Source of the DNA: Hyphococcus sp.
GTDB taxonomy: Bacteria; Pseudomonadota; Alphaproteobacteria; Caulobacterales; Parvularculaceae
Length of the DNA: 64,000 nucleotides
Direction: 5' to 3'
NCBI GenBank assembly: GCA_021604585.1
Contig: BQJG01000006.1
Span: forward strand, 1-64,000
The notes beneath the pieces were generated by a model, which worked only from the letters and a program-made list of their open reading frames with translations, was not told the origin of the DNA and made no database searches. Numbering within the stretch: position 1 is the first letter of the stretch; each line of letters opens with the position of its first letter. This document shows positions 52,939-62,134 of the stretch, in pieces. A program made the translations under genes and the position numbers.

Positions 52939-54235
52939 GGCCATAATCCTTGTTCATCTATGGAGCCTTATGGTCGCGTGCGGCGCCTGGATTTTGCAGC
53001 GTGACGGTAATGGACGGGTCGGGTCGCGGTTTCCTGCGCCGAATATATGGTTCCTTCTGATCATGCTTTGTTTGTTGCCGGGACTGCTCTACTTAATCCC
53101 CTTCAGCGCGGCCATTAGTTTGCCTAAGATAGAGGGATTTGAAATATTCCCGATACAGATCAGCGATAGCTCAGCAGAAGACGTCAGGTTCTCAAATTTT
53201 TTGACGATCTACATGAGCCTTGGCATTTTACTCATGAGCCGCACCCTGTGGCGGTGGTCGCGTTTGCAGCGCTTGCCATTAGCGCCGACGGCAGCGCCCG
53301 ATATCTTCACAACAACGGCGGAGCTGCCGCCTTTGACGTTGTCCTGGCCCCGCAGAGCGATTGTCATTCCGCTTGAGTTTGAAACCCAGTCCGCATTGAT
53401 ACGACATGAGCGCGCCCACTTACGCCGCAATGACGCAGAGCTGACGCTGCTGCTGTTGCTGTTACAGGACATGATGTTGCAAAATCCCGGGATGAGCTAC
53501 CTGGTGCGGCAATGGCGTTTGGCACTTGAATTGCGCGCCGACCGTGCGGCGACAAACAAGCTCACCGCACCAGAACGCAAGGACTACGCGGTGCTCTTGC
53601 TGAATATTCAGCGCCCAATCACGCGCCGTGGCGAAATGCTGCCCTGTCCGACTGCACGGCTTAACTCCACACCTCACCGGAATGCGAAAATGAGACTCAT
53701 CGGGATAATGGAAGATGAATCCAGCGCGAAAAAGCACCGCTGGAGTGTTGCGGTCCTCTCAACGTTTTTTGTGGCTAGCGGGGTTGGTCTATTGAGCGCG
53801 GGGGCCACAGCCAATGAAGCAGGAGCAGATGCGGAATCTCGACAGGTTGATTACGTCCTGGTCGACTACGTTAAGCAAACGTCTTTGCAAATGCCCGCCA
53901 ATTGCCCCGGCCTCATCGAGGACCTCAAAAGGCGTGACGTTAAGTCCGAAGAGAAAGAGCTTATGATCAATGGCCAGCTTGTTTCGCAACGTACAATGAA
54001 TTTAGGAATGGTCATTCTAAGTCACGATGTTCGCAGAGACGGACGCATTTATAATCCGGGCATTATCGGCTCCACCCATCCGTGTTTCGAAGCTGAAGCT
54101 AAAGACGCTATCGTTCAATGGAAGGCCGATCCACAAAGAACAGACATCAAAAATGTAGCGGTAAAACTCCACTTCGTAATTTCAGGGTCGACGAATGAGG
54201 AGTTGAATCAGCAATTGAAAAACTATCTTCAATAA
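52916..54235 (+). CDS. M56 (BlaR1-like) membrane metallopeptidase
   Basis: A 439-aa integral membrane protease. N-terminal helices are at about 5-25, 40-65 and 95-115. Zinc motif HERAH (HExxH, about 162) is followed by LELRADRAA (third ligand E/D) at about 200. Another helix is at about 268-285. The C-terminal periplasmic part (about 290-439) has no penicillin-binding fold but looks TonB-C-like (VILSHDVRRDGRIYNPGI). So it senses something other than a covalently bound beta-lactam. Coupled to the blaI-like gene. Confidence 0.85.
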   Translation: MKAMVMIKAIILVHLWSLMVACGAWILQRDGNGRVGSRFPAPNIWFLLIMLCLLPGLLYLIPFSAAISLPKIEGFEIFPIQISDSSAEDVRFSNFLTIYMSLGILLMSRTLWRWSRLQRLPLAPTAAPDIFTTTAELPPLTLSWPRRAIVIPLEFETQSALIRHERAHLRRNDAELTLLLLLLQDMMLQNPGMSYLVRQWRLALELRADRAATNKLTAPERKDYAVLLLNIQRPITRRGEMLPCPTARLNSTPHRNAKMRLIGIMEDESSAKKHRWSVAVLSTFFVASGVGLLSAGATANEAGADAESRQVDYVLVDYVKQTSLQMPANCPGLIEDLKRRDVKSEEKELMINGQLVSQRTMNLGMVILSHDVRRDGRIYNPGIIGSTHPCFEAEAKDAIVQWKADPQRTDIKNVAVKLHFVISGSTNEELNQQLKNYLQ

Positions 54236-54298
54236 AGCGAAACACCGGCTTCTCCAAAAAGCAGAATTCAGCATTTCGTGCGGTAATAGGGATTTGTC

Positions 54299-56017
54299 AT
54301 GACGCATTTTTCAGCCTCTTTACTTCTGTTGTCCCTTGCTGCGCTGAGCTGCGCTTGTCAGGCTCAAGATGAAAAGTCTGTTCTTAAAGATCCCTATCTC
54401 GGACAACAGCCTCCCGGCTCAACACCTGAACGATTTGCACCAGGAATAGTTTCGACCGAGTACTGGGAATATGGCGGCGCTTTCACGCCAGATCTGAGAG
54501 AATTCTATCTCCTCAGAGACGGCGGTAAGTATGAAGAAGCTTCGTTTGTGGTCTTTCGATATGAAGATGGCGAATGGCGAGAGTCAGTAGTTTCACGTAG
54601 GGCCGGGCAACCTTTCATCTCCCCCGATGGCAAGACCATGCATTTGGGCAGGCGTTATAAAAAGCGGACTGAGACAGGATGGTCAGAAATAAAGGAACTT
54701 GAGGCGCCCTTCAAAGACTTGCCAATCATGCGTCTTACGGCGTCCGCCAATGGAACTTATTATTTTGATACCTTCAACAGAGATCAATTGGATTTTCCTA
54801 TCCGGTATTCGCGATTAGCGGATGGAAAGTATGAAGCCCCCAAACCCTTGAACGAAGCAATCAATACAGGCACATATCTGAACCATCCTTTTATAGCGCC
54901 TGATGAATCCTATTTGTTATGGGACGCCAAGAGAGAAGATGGATATGGCGATTCAGATATCTATATCAGTTTTCGACAGAGTGATGGTTCGTGGGGCGCT
55001 GCAATTACTCTGGGCAATGAGGTAAATACTGACGCATGGGAGGCGTCAGCGAGTGTTACGCCCGACGGAAAATACCTTTTCTTCAGTAGAAATATGGGCT
55101 CCGATGACTACGAAAATGTCGATATATTTTGGGTAGACGCCAAGATTATAGAATATCTCAGGCCCAAAAATAAAAACAGCACAACAACCGCATCGCCTTA
55201 TTTCGGCCAAAAGCCCCCAAGTATGATTCCGGAGGTTTTTGCTCCAGGTATTGTATCAATTGATGGAAGGCTTGAGATGACCATTTCGTTTTCTTCCGAT
55301 TTTACAGAAATGTATTTTTCAGCCGATAACGAAGACGAGGAAAAATCCATTTATTTCTCAAAACGCGAAGATGATAAGTGGACTCCAATAAAAAGAGTAA
55401 ATTTTACGAATGGGAAAAAGAATGAAGAATTTCATCCATTCGTTAGCCCTGATGGCAAAAGGATTTATTTCACAGCGATGGACGCTGCTTTTACGGATGA
55501 GAAGATTTGGCATGTAAACCGTTTAGGGGACACTTGGAGCGATGCAGTTCAGCTTGATTCACCGATCAATGACGACCTGGTGTTTTTTTCCAACCAAGCT
55601 GAAAACGGCGATCTTTATTATTTCAATCTGACAAAAGGCAAAACGTATTATGCGCCGAACAAGAACGGTGAATTCCCCGAAGTACGGGAAGTGGCGCTTG
55701 AATCCGGTCATCATGCCTTCATTTCCCCATCTCAAGATTACTTGATCTTGACCGCGCGGAGCGATGAAGAAGATGGCAGGAGGGATAATGATATGTATGT
55801 TTATTTCAAAGAGAAAGACGGCGCGTGGGCAAAACCCATCAATCTTGGAAATGCGATAAACACTAGCTTTAACGAAAAAACGCCAACGATCACGCCAGAT
55901 GGCAAGTATTTATTTTTTGGAAGAGATGAAAGCGATGAAAGCGATGAAAATGTCGGGCTAGCCAATATCTATTGGGTCAGTACGGAAGTTGTCGAGCGGC
56001 TCAGGCCTAAAATGTAA
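54299..56017 (+). CDS. PD40/TolB-type beta-propeller lipoprotein, internally duplicated
   Basis: A 572-aa exported protein; signal peptide ends SCACQAQ (lipobox). Two ~280-aa repeats: each begins PYLGQQPP/PYFGQKPP followed by F-A-P-G-I-V-S (about residues 32 and 300) and ends with I-[IV]-E-[YR]-L-R-P-K. WD40-like PD40 blades read SPDGKTMH, TPDGKYLFFSR, SPDGKRIYFTA and TPDGKYLFFGR. Likely a binding scaffold. It sits between the M56 and beta-lactamase-fold genes. Confidence 0.85.
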   Translation: MTHFSASLLLLSLAALSCACQAQDEKSVLKDPYLGQQPPGSTPERFAPGIVSTEYWEYGGAFTPDLREFYLLRDGGKYEEASFVVFRYEDGEWRESVVSRRAGQPFISPDGKTMHLGRRYKKRTETGWSEIKELEAPFKDLPIMRLTASANGTYYFDTFNRDQLDFPIRYSRLADGKYEAPKPLNEAINTGTYLNHPFIAPDESYLLWDAKREDGYGDSDIYISFRQSDGSWGAAITLGNEVNTDAWEASASVTPDGKYLFFSRNMGSDDYENVDIFWVDAKIIEYLRPKNKNSTTTASPYFGQKPPSMIPEVFAPGIVSIDGRLEMTISFSSDFTEMYFSADNEDEEKSIYFSKREDDKWTPIKRVNFTNGKKNEEFHPFVSPDGKRIYFTAMDAAFTDEKIWHVNRLGDTWSDAVQLDSPINDDLVFFSNQAENGDLYYFNLTKGKTYYAPNKNGEFPEVREVALESGHHAFISPSQDYLILTARSDEEDGRRDNDMYVYFKEKDGAWAKPINLGNAINTSFNEKTPTITPDGKYLFFGRDESDESDENVGLANIYWVSTEVVERLRPKM

Positions 56018-56095
56018 ACCAGGCGGCAGGGCCGTTCGCGCAGAAATGAAGCGCGCCGATCCGAAATAGTTTAAGTACGGATAATAAACTAGATA

Positions 56096-57397
56096 GTGAG
56101 ATTCGCGATCTTTAATAATTTGAAATTCAACAGTCTGATCATCGCCGCTCTATTAAGCGGCTGTTCCAGCTTTAGTGCTTCACATGATACTTCACTTGCT
56201 AAAAGCGATCTCCCGCAAGAGGCTGCGGCTGACCTGGTCGAGCATGGGTTCTGGAAGAATCCCAATGAGATATACGTTTCGACAGAGTGGCCGGTCGATG
56301 ATGACGATCTTAAAATTTGGGATGTGCCGGAACTCGAAAAAGCCTTCATCGAAACAGCGCCAGGTGACCGAAAAGGCGGCATTGTCGTTGGCGAATTAGG
56401 CGTCGATGGCGGCAATAAAGACATGATTGTCCAGCTGGCCGAAGAGATCGCTGACGGTCAGCACGGTGACTATGATAGCTTACTTATTGTTCACAAGGGC
56501 AAGCTCTTGTTTGAATCTTATTATCGACGGGGTCGCGTGAACCTGACCCATCCGCAAGCGTCAGCGACGAAAACTTACACCAGTCTGGCGCTTGGCCGCG
56601 CAATCCAGCTCGGCTATCTGACGATGGAAGATTTGGACAAGCCAGTGATCAGTTTTCTCGACGAGCTGGATCCGTCAAAATTTGTTGAAGGAGCCGAAAG
56701 GGTTACCCTCCACCAGGCGTTGACAATGCGCACCGGCATACGCATCAGCGACGAACAGGGAGAAGAGTTTGACAATAATCCTGACCAGGTAGAGGGGCAA
56801 GAATTGGTTCAAGCCATTTTCGAACAAAGCGCACCTATTACCGAAGAGTCGCAGAGCTCTTTTGCATATGGAAACTGGGCGACACCCCTGGTGATGCAAG
56901 TCATTGAGGCCGTTGTTCCGGGTACTGCCGAAGATTTCATCAAGGAAGAAGTGCTCGGCAAGATGGGTATAACCACTTACCGCTGGCTTCCAGGCCCGGA
57001 CGGTCTGCCGGCTGCGGGATGGAAATCAAGCTTTACATCTCGCGATATGATGAAGTTTGGATTGTTGGCGGCCAACAAAGGCGAATGGAATAATGAACAA
57101 CTCATCCCGGAAGCCTATATCGCAAAAGCGACCAGCAAGATTCTCTCCACTGGCGATGATGATATTTATGGCGGCGGTAAAGACGTCTCCAATGAGGGAT
57201 ATGGTTACTACTGGTGGAGTGCAGATTTAAACGTTGGCGACAAGACCTATCAAACGCCGAATGCACAAGGCGGCGGCGGGCAGTTTATTATTTTAATCGA
57301 TGATCTTTATCTCGTTATTGTGTCGACGGCGGGCATGCGTGAGCCGACGACATTGCAGCTGGTCGCAGAAAGAATTCTATCGGGTTTTGTGCAATAA
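56096..57397 (+). CDS. serine hydrolase, beta-lactamase/class C fold
   Basis: A 433-aa lipoprotein (signal peptide with LLSGC). Active-site motifs: SATK (SxxK, about residue 159), YGN (YxN, about 262), and GGGGQF near the end (third-motif position in this family). Belongs to the esterase/D-peptidase side of the beta-lactamase fold (EstB-like), not to narrow-class C enzymes. Start is GTG 56096. It closes a cluster with blaI-like and M56 genes. Confidence 0.85.
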   Translation: MRFAIFNNLKFNSLIIAALLSGCSSFSASHDTSLAKSDLPQEAAADLVEHGFWKNPNEIYVSTEWPVDDDDLKIWDVPELEKAFIETAPGDRKGGIVVGELGVDGGNKDMIVQLAEEIADGQHGDYDSLLIVHKGKLLFESYYRRGRVNLTHPQASATKTYTSLALGRAIQLGYLTMEDLDKPVISFLDELDPSKFVEGAERVTLHQALTMRTGIRISDEQGEEFDNNPDQVEGQELVQAIFEQSAPITEESQSSFAYGNWATPLVMQVIEAVVPGTAEDFIKEEVLGKMGITTYRWLPGPDGLPAAGWKSSFTSRDMMKFGLLAANKGEWNNEQLIPEAYIAKATSKILSTGDDDIYGGGKDVSNEGYGYYWWSADLNVGDKTYQTPNAQGGGGQFIILIDDLYLVIVSTAGMREPTTLQLVAERILSGFVQ

Positions 57398-57500
57398 TAT
57401 CCAGATTGTTGGATGGTGCAGGAAACTAAAACACAACTTGCTCCATATAATTCTGCATTTTGCTTGTTGGAGCCACCCTCCATTATGTCCGCTAAGAGGA

Positions 57501-59055
57501 GAGGCTGTGTGAAAACGGCAAATCAGATTAGCATTTTTTGGTTTCTGGGGAGGTCAAAATGCGCCGATTTGTTGAAGGAGAAGATCGAAATCAGCAGGCG
57601 CTATTGCCCGCCAGCCTTGAAGATTACATCGACGAAGAAAATTCTGTGCGCGTAGTCGATGCTTTTATTGATGAACTGAATCTGACCGAGTTGGGATTTG
57701 ACGGCGTAAAGCCGAAGGCGACCGACCGCCCTGCCTACCATCCCTCAATGCTGTTGAAGATTTATCTCTATGGCTATCTCAATAGCATTCAATCGAGCAG
57801 GCGGCTGGAGCGCGAAGCAGGCCGCAATGTCGAACTAGTGTGGCTGACAGGGCGTCTGGCGCCGGACTTCAAGACGATCGCCGACTTCAGAAAAGACAAC
57901 GGCCCCGCCATCCAGGCGGTTTGCGCGCAGTTCGTCGATTTGTGCCGGGAGCTTGGTCTTTTCGTCCGCGCTATTGCCGCAATCGACGGGGCAAGGTTCA
58001 AGGCCGTCAATGCACGGGTGAAAAACTTCACCAAAGGCAAACTGAAACGCCGCATCTGCCAGGTCGAGGCGAGCATTGCACATTATATGAATGCCCTTGA
58101 TAACGCTGATCGCGAGGAAGTCGTCGCAGAAGACAAAGTCGCGTCAATGCAGGAAAAACTGGCGGCAATGAAAGCGAAACTCGCAGAGCTGAAGCTTCGG
58201 GAAGCTGAAGTTCTTGCCTCACCACATCATCAAGTATCACTGACTGACCCGGACTCCAGATCCATGGCGACAAGCCATGATATCGGAATGGTGGGATATA
58301 ATGTGCAGTCCGCCGTCGACACTGAACACGATTTGATCGTCAGCCACGAGGTGTCGAACATCGTCTCCGACAAAGTGCATCTGTCACGACAGGCGGCAAA
58401 GGCAAAGATCGCCATGGGCAGGGACACGCTCGAGGTCTACGCTGACCGCGGATACTTCAGCGGCGTGGAAATTGTGGCCTGTAAAGCCAATGGCGTCACA
58501 GCGTTTGCACCCAAGCCGCTTACATCCAACTTGCGGGCGGCGGGCCGTTATGGCAAGGACGAGCTTACTTACATTGCGTCCGAAAAAGTCTATCGATGCC
58601 CTGCCGGTGAAAAACTCACCTATCGCTTTGAGAATGTGGAGGACGGCGGACGCTTCACTCTTATTGGACGACAAAGTGCGAGACTTGTCATCTCAAGCCG
58701 CGTTGCACCACCGGCAACATGCGCCGCGTTAAGCGCTGGGAGCATGAGAGCGTGATTGACGAGATGCTCGAGCAATTGGACAAACGGGACGCTATGACCA
58801 TCCGAAGACGGACAGTCGAGCACCCCTTCGGCACAATAAAGGCCTGGATGGGCGCAACCCACTTCCTGTTGAAAGGCCTCAAGAACGTTCAAACCGAAAT
58901 GAGCCTCAGCGTACTCGCCTACAATATAAAGCGGATGATTGCGATTATGGGCGCCAAGCCGCTCATTGCAGCGATCAAGGCAGCGTGAAGCCGCCTCGCT
59001 GCATTCAAATCAAAAATTTACGCTGGTCTGGCCGCAAACGTTTTTACACAGCCTC
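57501..59055 (+). mobile_element. IS1182-family insertion sequence
   Basis: About 1.55 kb with inverted ends: GAGGCTGTGTGAAAACG at 57501 and the complement of the right end (to 59055) GAGGCTGTGTAAAAACG. It encodes one transposase, broken by a frameshift. The right end lies 85 bp from core 5. Confidence 0.82.
57559..58988 (+). pseudogene. IS1182-family transposase, frameshifted
   Basis: ATG 57559 with GGGGAGG upstream. The first frame (to about 58660) has the N-terminal helical domain (YHPSMLLKIYLYGYLNSIQS), the first DDE residue in AIDGARFKAVN, and YADRGYFSG. Near 58660 the reading frame must change: Y-W-T-T-K-C-E-T-C-H-L-K-P-R-C then VKRWEHESVIDEML and EHPFGTIKAWMG (DDE glutamate) continue in another frame to 58988. 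No slippery site was recognised, so it is treated as a mutation. Confidence 0.85.
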
Positions 59056-59094
59056 AGGATTAAGCAGAATCTGCTCCAACCTGCGGCAAGAATT

Positions 59095-59149
59095 TCAATA
59101 GCTTAGCGCCATTCGCCAGTTCGTAGTTCTGCTGCTTATGGTACGCCAT
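59095..59149 (-). other. att core 5 with orphan recombinase tail (right end of array)
   Basis: The core GGTACGCCAT is at 59140-59149. Read on the minus strand from it, the sequence encodes WRTISSRTTNWRMALSY and a stop at 59095-59097. The second recombinase ends WRTVSSKTANWRMALSY with the stop in the same place. The differences are conservative amino-acid changes plus silent changes, but no recombinase body precedes it. Sequence right of the core (CTTTTCAACTC...) is therefore probably the original chromosomal DNA downstream of the tRNA. Confidence 0.75.
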
Positions 59150-59381
59150 CTTTTCAACTCATTGAAAATCCGGACGTTTTTCAATCACCATTAAGTCAGT
59201 TAAGAACCACATTGGATTTGATGGCTGCCTTGGGCCCGAAGCAAAGTTTCGTAGAATCCATTCGAGTGTCTGCTCTAAAACCGATGACGGACATTCGAAC
59301 GAATTTGTAGCGTACCTGACGCCATAGGCAATTCGGTCCGAATTTACGGGGAGAGGCTATTAATCACTGATTGTCCCAAGT

Positions 59382-60479
59382 TTAGTCGAGACAAGAAAAA
59401 ACATCCGGACCTTTCCATCCCCTTTCGCCTTTGCCTATCCCCACTCGACTGACCACCATACTGCTCGCATCTTCGATAGCGGGCCAAATATCGACGTTAC
59501 AAAACTTGCTCGCATCGAGTTGATCGTATTCAGACAGATCCTGTCCGAAGTTTGTTCTTAGGGCTAATTCGAATCCCTTCCAAGTTTCGTAAGTAGTGTC
59601 CTGGTTGTTTGCTGTGAAATACAGATCGACAAAGTCAGCCGCATGCGGGCCAAAAGCGAATAGTTCAACAAATGGCTCCGAAAAATTTCCGCATTCTATA
59701 CACCCCTGAGCGATTTCTATATCATCGTGCCGATAAAGGACCATATCCTTGATTGTAATTTCGAGGTTGGATTTATGGAAATTTGGATACCTATCTGACT
59801 CGTACTCGTCGCCCGACAGGTCCCACGAAGAAAAGTCTATTATTCGAGGCACCTCGAATTCGCAGGCAGTTTTCGCGTGAGACCCGTCAGGAAGAGGTTC
59901 ATACCTGTAGAGATCAGTCGCGACGTATTTTGTAACGTCGTTGACATACTCGATATAGATTCGGCAACCTGAAATCAAATAGATGTACTGGCCATTCCGT
60001 ATGTCCTCAGCCGGAGGCAAACGGGCGTCCAAGTAATCTTTAGGTCTTCCCAATGTGCGAACTCTGACAACCTCTTGAATGGTAAGGCACGGCTGTATCC
60101 GGCACGGTGAATCCAATCGCTCAGCAACTTTGGTAATGTTCGAGTCAACGTGCGTTATCTGTTCGGTTGTATCCGCGGCTTCTTTTCGATCGATTCCGAA
60201 CCCGAAAACTGATAACAAAAACCCCAATATACCCAAGACAGCTAGCATTCCGGTTGCAAGCGGATGCGCCCCAAGTGTTTCCAGCACCGTTCTGAGGACG
60301 CCGCGACGTTCTGGGCAATGAATTCTCGTTGCCAGTTCTGGATCAACTGAGTCGACCCCTTGCGGGTCCAGCAAAGGCGGCTGCGCAGCGGGGCCAGCTT
60401 CTGCAGCTTGTTCTTCGTTGTCTGTGCTATCAGAGTTTTCGGTAGTCTTGCGCCTCTCATTCACGTTCGACAAATGCAT
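59382..60479 (-). CDS. membrane-anchored protein of unknown function
   Basis: A 365-aa protein. A disordered acidic N-terminus (1-45) is followed by IHCPERRGVLRTVL and one TM helix at about 75-95 (LATGMLAVLGILGFLLSVFGFG). A ~260-aa C-terminal domain has several Cys (CRIQPC, CIECG). No family assigned. First gene right of the array; probably original chromosome. Confidence 0.65.
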   Translation of the reverse strand: MHLSNVNERRKTTENSDSTDNEEQAAEAGPAAQPPLLDPQGVDSVDPELATRIHCPERRGVLRTVLETLGAHPLATGMLAVLGILGFLLSVFGFGIDRKEAADTTEQITHVDSNITKVAERLDSPCRIQPCLTIQEVVRVRTLGRPKDYLDARLPPAEDIRNGQYIYLISGCRIYIEYVNDVTKYVATDLYRYEPLPDGSHAKTACEFEVPRIIDFSSWDLSGDEYESDRYPNFHKSNLEITIKDMVLYRHDDIEIAQGCIECGNFSEPFVELFAFGPHAADFVDLYFTANNQDTTYETWKGFELALRTNFGQDLSEYDQLDASKFCNVDIWPAIEDASSMVVSRVGIGKGERGWKGPDVFSCLD

Positions 60480-61005
60480 CCGATTACGCGCTTTTAGAGT
60501 AGCTCAAAACGAATTCGATGGAAGGTAGAGACACTATTGGTATTAGTTCCGGTCGGCGCGTTCTCTAACGATGATCATCAGTGCATATTTAATCAGTAAG
60601 GGGCGTTACGCCCTCAAGTCGGACACTTGAAGGGAGAAGCATTCGATTTGTGGGCCCGGCATTCTGTCGATCGCTTTCTGATCGAAGCCAGACGACGCTA
60701 TCGATGCCGTCGAGAACCGCCTGACGGAAGCAGCCAAGCTCTCAACTGCCCGGTTATGGCTTTGAACCGAAGTGGTTGGCGGGTGAGAATTCATGGCGGA
60801 TGGCCCAATACTGGAAAGCTGCAAAAATTGCGCCCTGAGCTCCTACAGTAAGCCATGATTCACTGGACCGATTTCACCCCGCTAGGTGAACGAAAATCGA
60901 GCATCAGTTCAATCTAATGGAACATCACGAAATTCGTATTTCCTTGCGAAACTGGCGAGGTGTCTGGATGGCAAGGACACGCCAAAGCCACGCATTGATC
61001 AAAAC
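60480..61005. other. intergenic region, nothing recognised
   Basis: About 525 bases. Short frames exist on both strands (for example 60606-60824 minus and 60627-60851 plus) but neither shows a ribosome site, domain or codon pattern of a gene. It should contain the promoter of the 59382 gene and the terminator of the Xre operon. Possibly decayed coding DNA. Confidence 0.5.
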
Positions 61006-61200
61006 TTAGTCTTCAAACAGAAATATCTCTTCCACCGGCTTACCGAACAGACGAGCGAGTTTGAATGCCAACCGGATCGACGGATCGTATTTGCCGGTCT
61101 CCAAGGCGTTGATTGCCTGACGCGATACATCAAGCTGTTCGCCGAGCGCTTGCTGGCTCCAGCCATGCTCGGCCCTCAACTCCCGCAAAATATTCTTCAT
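61006..61200 (-). CDS. Xre-family HTH regulator
   Basis: A 64-aa protein, MKNILRELRAEHGWSQQALG then DVSRQAINALETGKYDPSIR, an almost pure HTH_3 domain of the YgzD/immR-like short type. Start 61200 overlaps the upstream membrane-protein gene by 4 nt (ATGA); the longer frame to 61314 is inside that gene. Last of the operon and probable autoregulator at the 62135-62178 palindromes. Confidence 0.9.
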   Translation of the reverse strand: MKNILRELRAEHGWSQQALGEQLDVSRQAINALETGKYDPSIRLAFKLARLFGKPVEEIFLFED

Positions 61201-61598
61201 TGAAACCGTCGCGCCAGCCCCGACAAGACTAGAGAATGAAACACCACCGCTACGGGAAGCAACAACGCTGCGTTGAGATGCGGAAGCTCTAGAAATTTCT
61301 CCGCGACGCCCCAAAAGGCACCTGCAAGAAGCGCGGCGCCGGCGCTGATGGCGATCGCCTGTAAACTCAACAAGCCTTTGAACTCGTCCAGCGCATTCAC
61401 ATAGCGATAATATTCATACGCCAAAAAGACCAGTGGCGCGGCCACCAGCACGGTCAGGCCAAAGCCGATCACCGTCGAATAAGGACCTGCGAAGTCGGAA
61501 AAAATCCAGTAGAGGCCAGCGAAAGCCAACACAGCGGCGCCCGTCCGCCGGACGAAACGCCGCTGTGCAATGGTCGCGTTCGATTGATTATGATCCAA
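61197..61598 (-). CDS. small polytopic membrane protein, partner of Xre regulator
   Basis: A 133-aa protein with four likely helices (about 18-35, 40-62, 76-98, 103-125). TTG start at 61598 with GGAGAG upstream. The pairing of such a four-helix protein with a short Xre regulator is common; function unknown. Confidence 0.75.
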   Translation of the reverse strand: MDHNQSNATIAQRRFVRRTGAAVLAFAGLYWIFSDFAGPYSTVIGFGLTVLVAAPLVFLAYEYYRYVNALDEFKGLLSLQAIAISAGAALLAGAFWGVAEKFLELPHLNAALLLPVAVVFHSLVLSGLARRFQ

Positions 61599-61637
61599 CC
61601 CATCTCTCCGCGGTTACACAGTACTAATCTCTATAGT

Positions 61638-61862
61638 CTAATTGCCTCGACGACGAAAGCTGCGCAGAGCGTTGATGGCGACGAGAATGACGCCGACAAC
61701 GATGGCTAACTCCACGCCCTTGCCGGCAAACCCGTCCACTGGAAGAAACATTCTTGAGGCCTCCGTCAATCCAAACGCTGCAATCAGCGTGAGTACGACT
61801 GTCACCATCAAGCCTAACAATGTCGGGCACCCGCCCCGTTTTTTGTTTGGACACTCACTCAT
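61638..61862 (-). CDS. small two-helix membrane protein
   Basis: A 74-aa protein with Cys-containing N-terminus (CPNKKRGGCP) and two membrane helices. Overlaps the preceding gene by 4 nt (ATGA). Same operon as the Xre gene. Unknown. Confidence 0.65.
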   Translation of the reverse strand: MSECPNKKRGGCPTLLGLMVTVVLTLIAAFGLTEASRMFLPVDGFAGKGVELAIVVGVILVAINALRSFRRRGN

Positions 61863-62122
61863 CGATAATCTCCTTCATAGTAAGCTGATCCGCCGCGCAT
61901 TTTGCGCCAAGCAGTTAGCCGGTTTGCGAAAAGCGCCCAGCCACCAACAATGGCGAGCACCCAGATCAAGCCTTCCGTGGCAAAAGCCGCCACGGTTAGA
62001 GCGGCAGTCACAACCGCGAGGCTGTCAGACAACAACTTCGCTGCTACAAAACCGCCCCAAGCGGCGAGACAGACAATGAAAGCCAGCGTTATGATGGCCT
62101 TCCGGAACAGTGGTTTTTTCAT
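61859..62122 (-). CDS. small membrane protein, first gene of Xre operon
   Basis: An 87-aa protein from ATG 62122 with AGGATC upstream; two membrane helices (about 8-28 and 40-65). The frame is open to 62170, but that covers the palindromic operators. Unknown function. Confidence 0.7.
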   Translation of the reverse strand: MKKPLFRKAIITLAFIVCLAAWGGFVAAKLLSDSLAVVTAALTVAAFATEGLIWVLAIVGGWALFANRLTAWRKMRGGSAYYEGDYR

Positions 62123-62134
62123 TGATCCTCCATG

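Larger units (their letters stand above)
10240..59149. mobile_element. tandem array of four serine-recombinase integrative units at tRNA-Arg
   Basis: Five copies of a 10-bp core (GGTGCGCCAT; one mismatch in the last) occur at 10240, 24410, 42107, 43231 and 59140, all in the same orientation. A recombinase gene, or its remnant, ends exactly on the core at the first, second and fourth. This is the layout expected from successive integration into one tRNA 3' end. Cargo differs per unit: defence, copper resistance, a dehydrogenase, and regulators/secreted proteins. Base composition of the cargo, especially 21600-24350, is more AT-rich than the flanks. Boundaries are inferred from the repeated cores. 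Confidence 0.85.
43231..59149. mobile_element. integrative unit D (regulators and secreted proteins; recombinase broken)
   Basis: This unit is bounded by the cores at 43231 and 59140. The recombinase at its left end lost its catalytic domain, and several IS fragments follow, so the unit is probably immobile alone. Both arms match unit A: the left arm by DNA similarity over the recombinase 3' end, the right arm by the tail ending in NWRMALSY. The right core has one mismatch (GGTACGCCAT). Confidence 0.65.
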
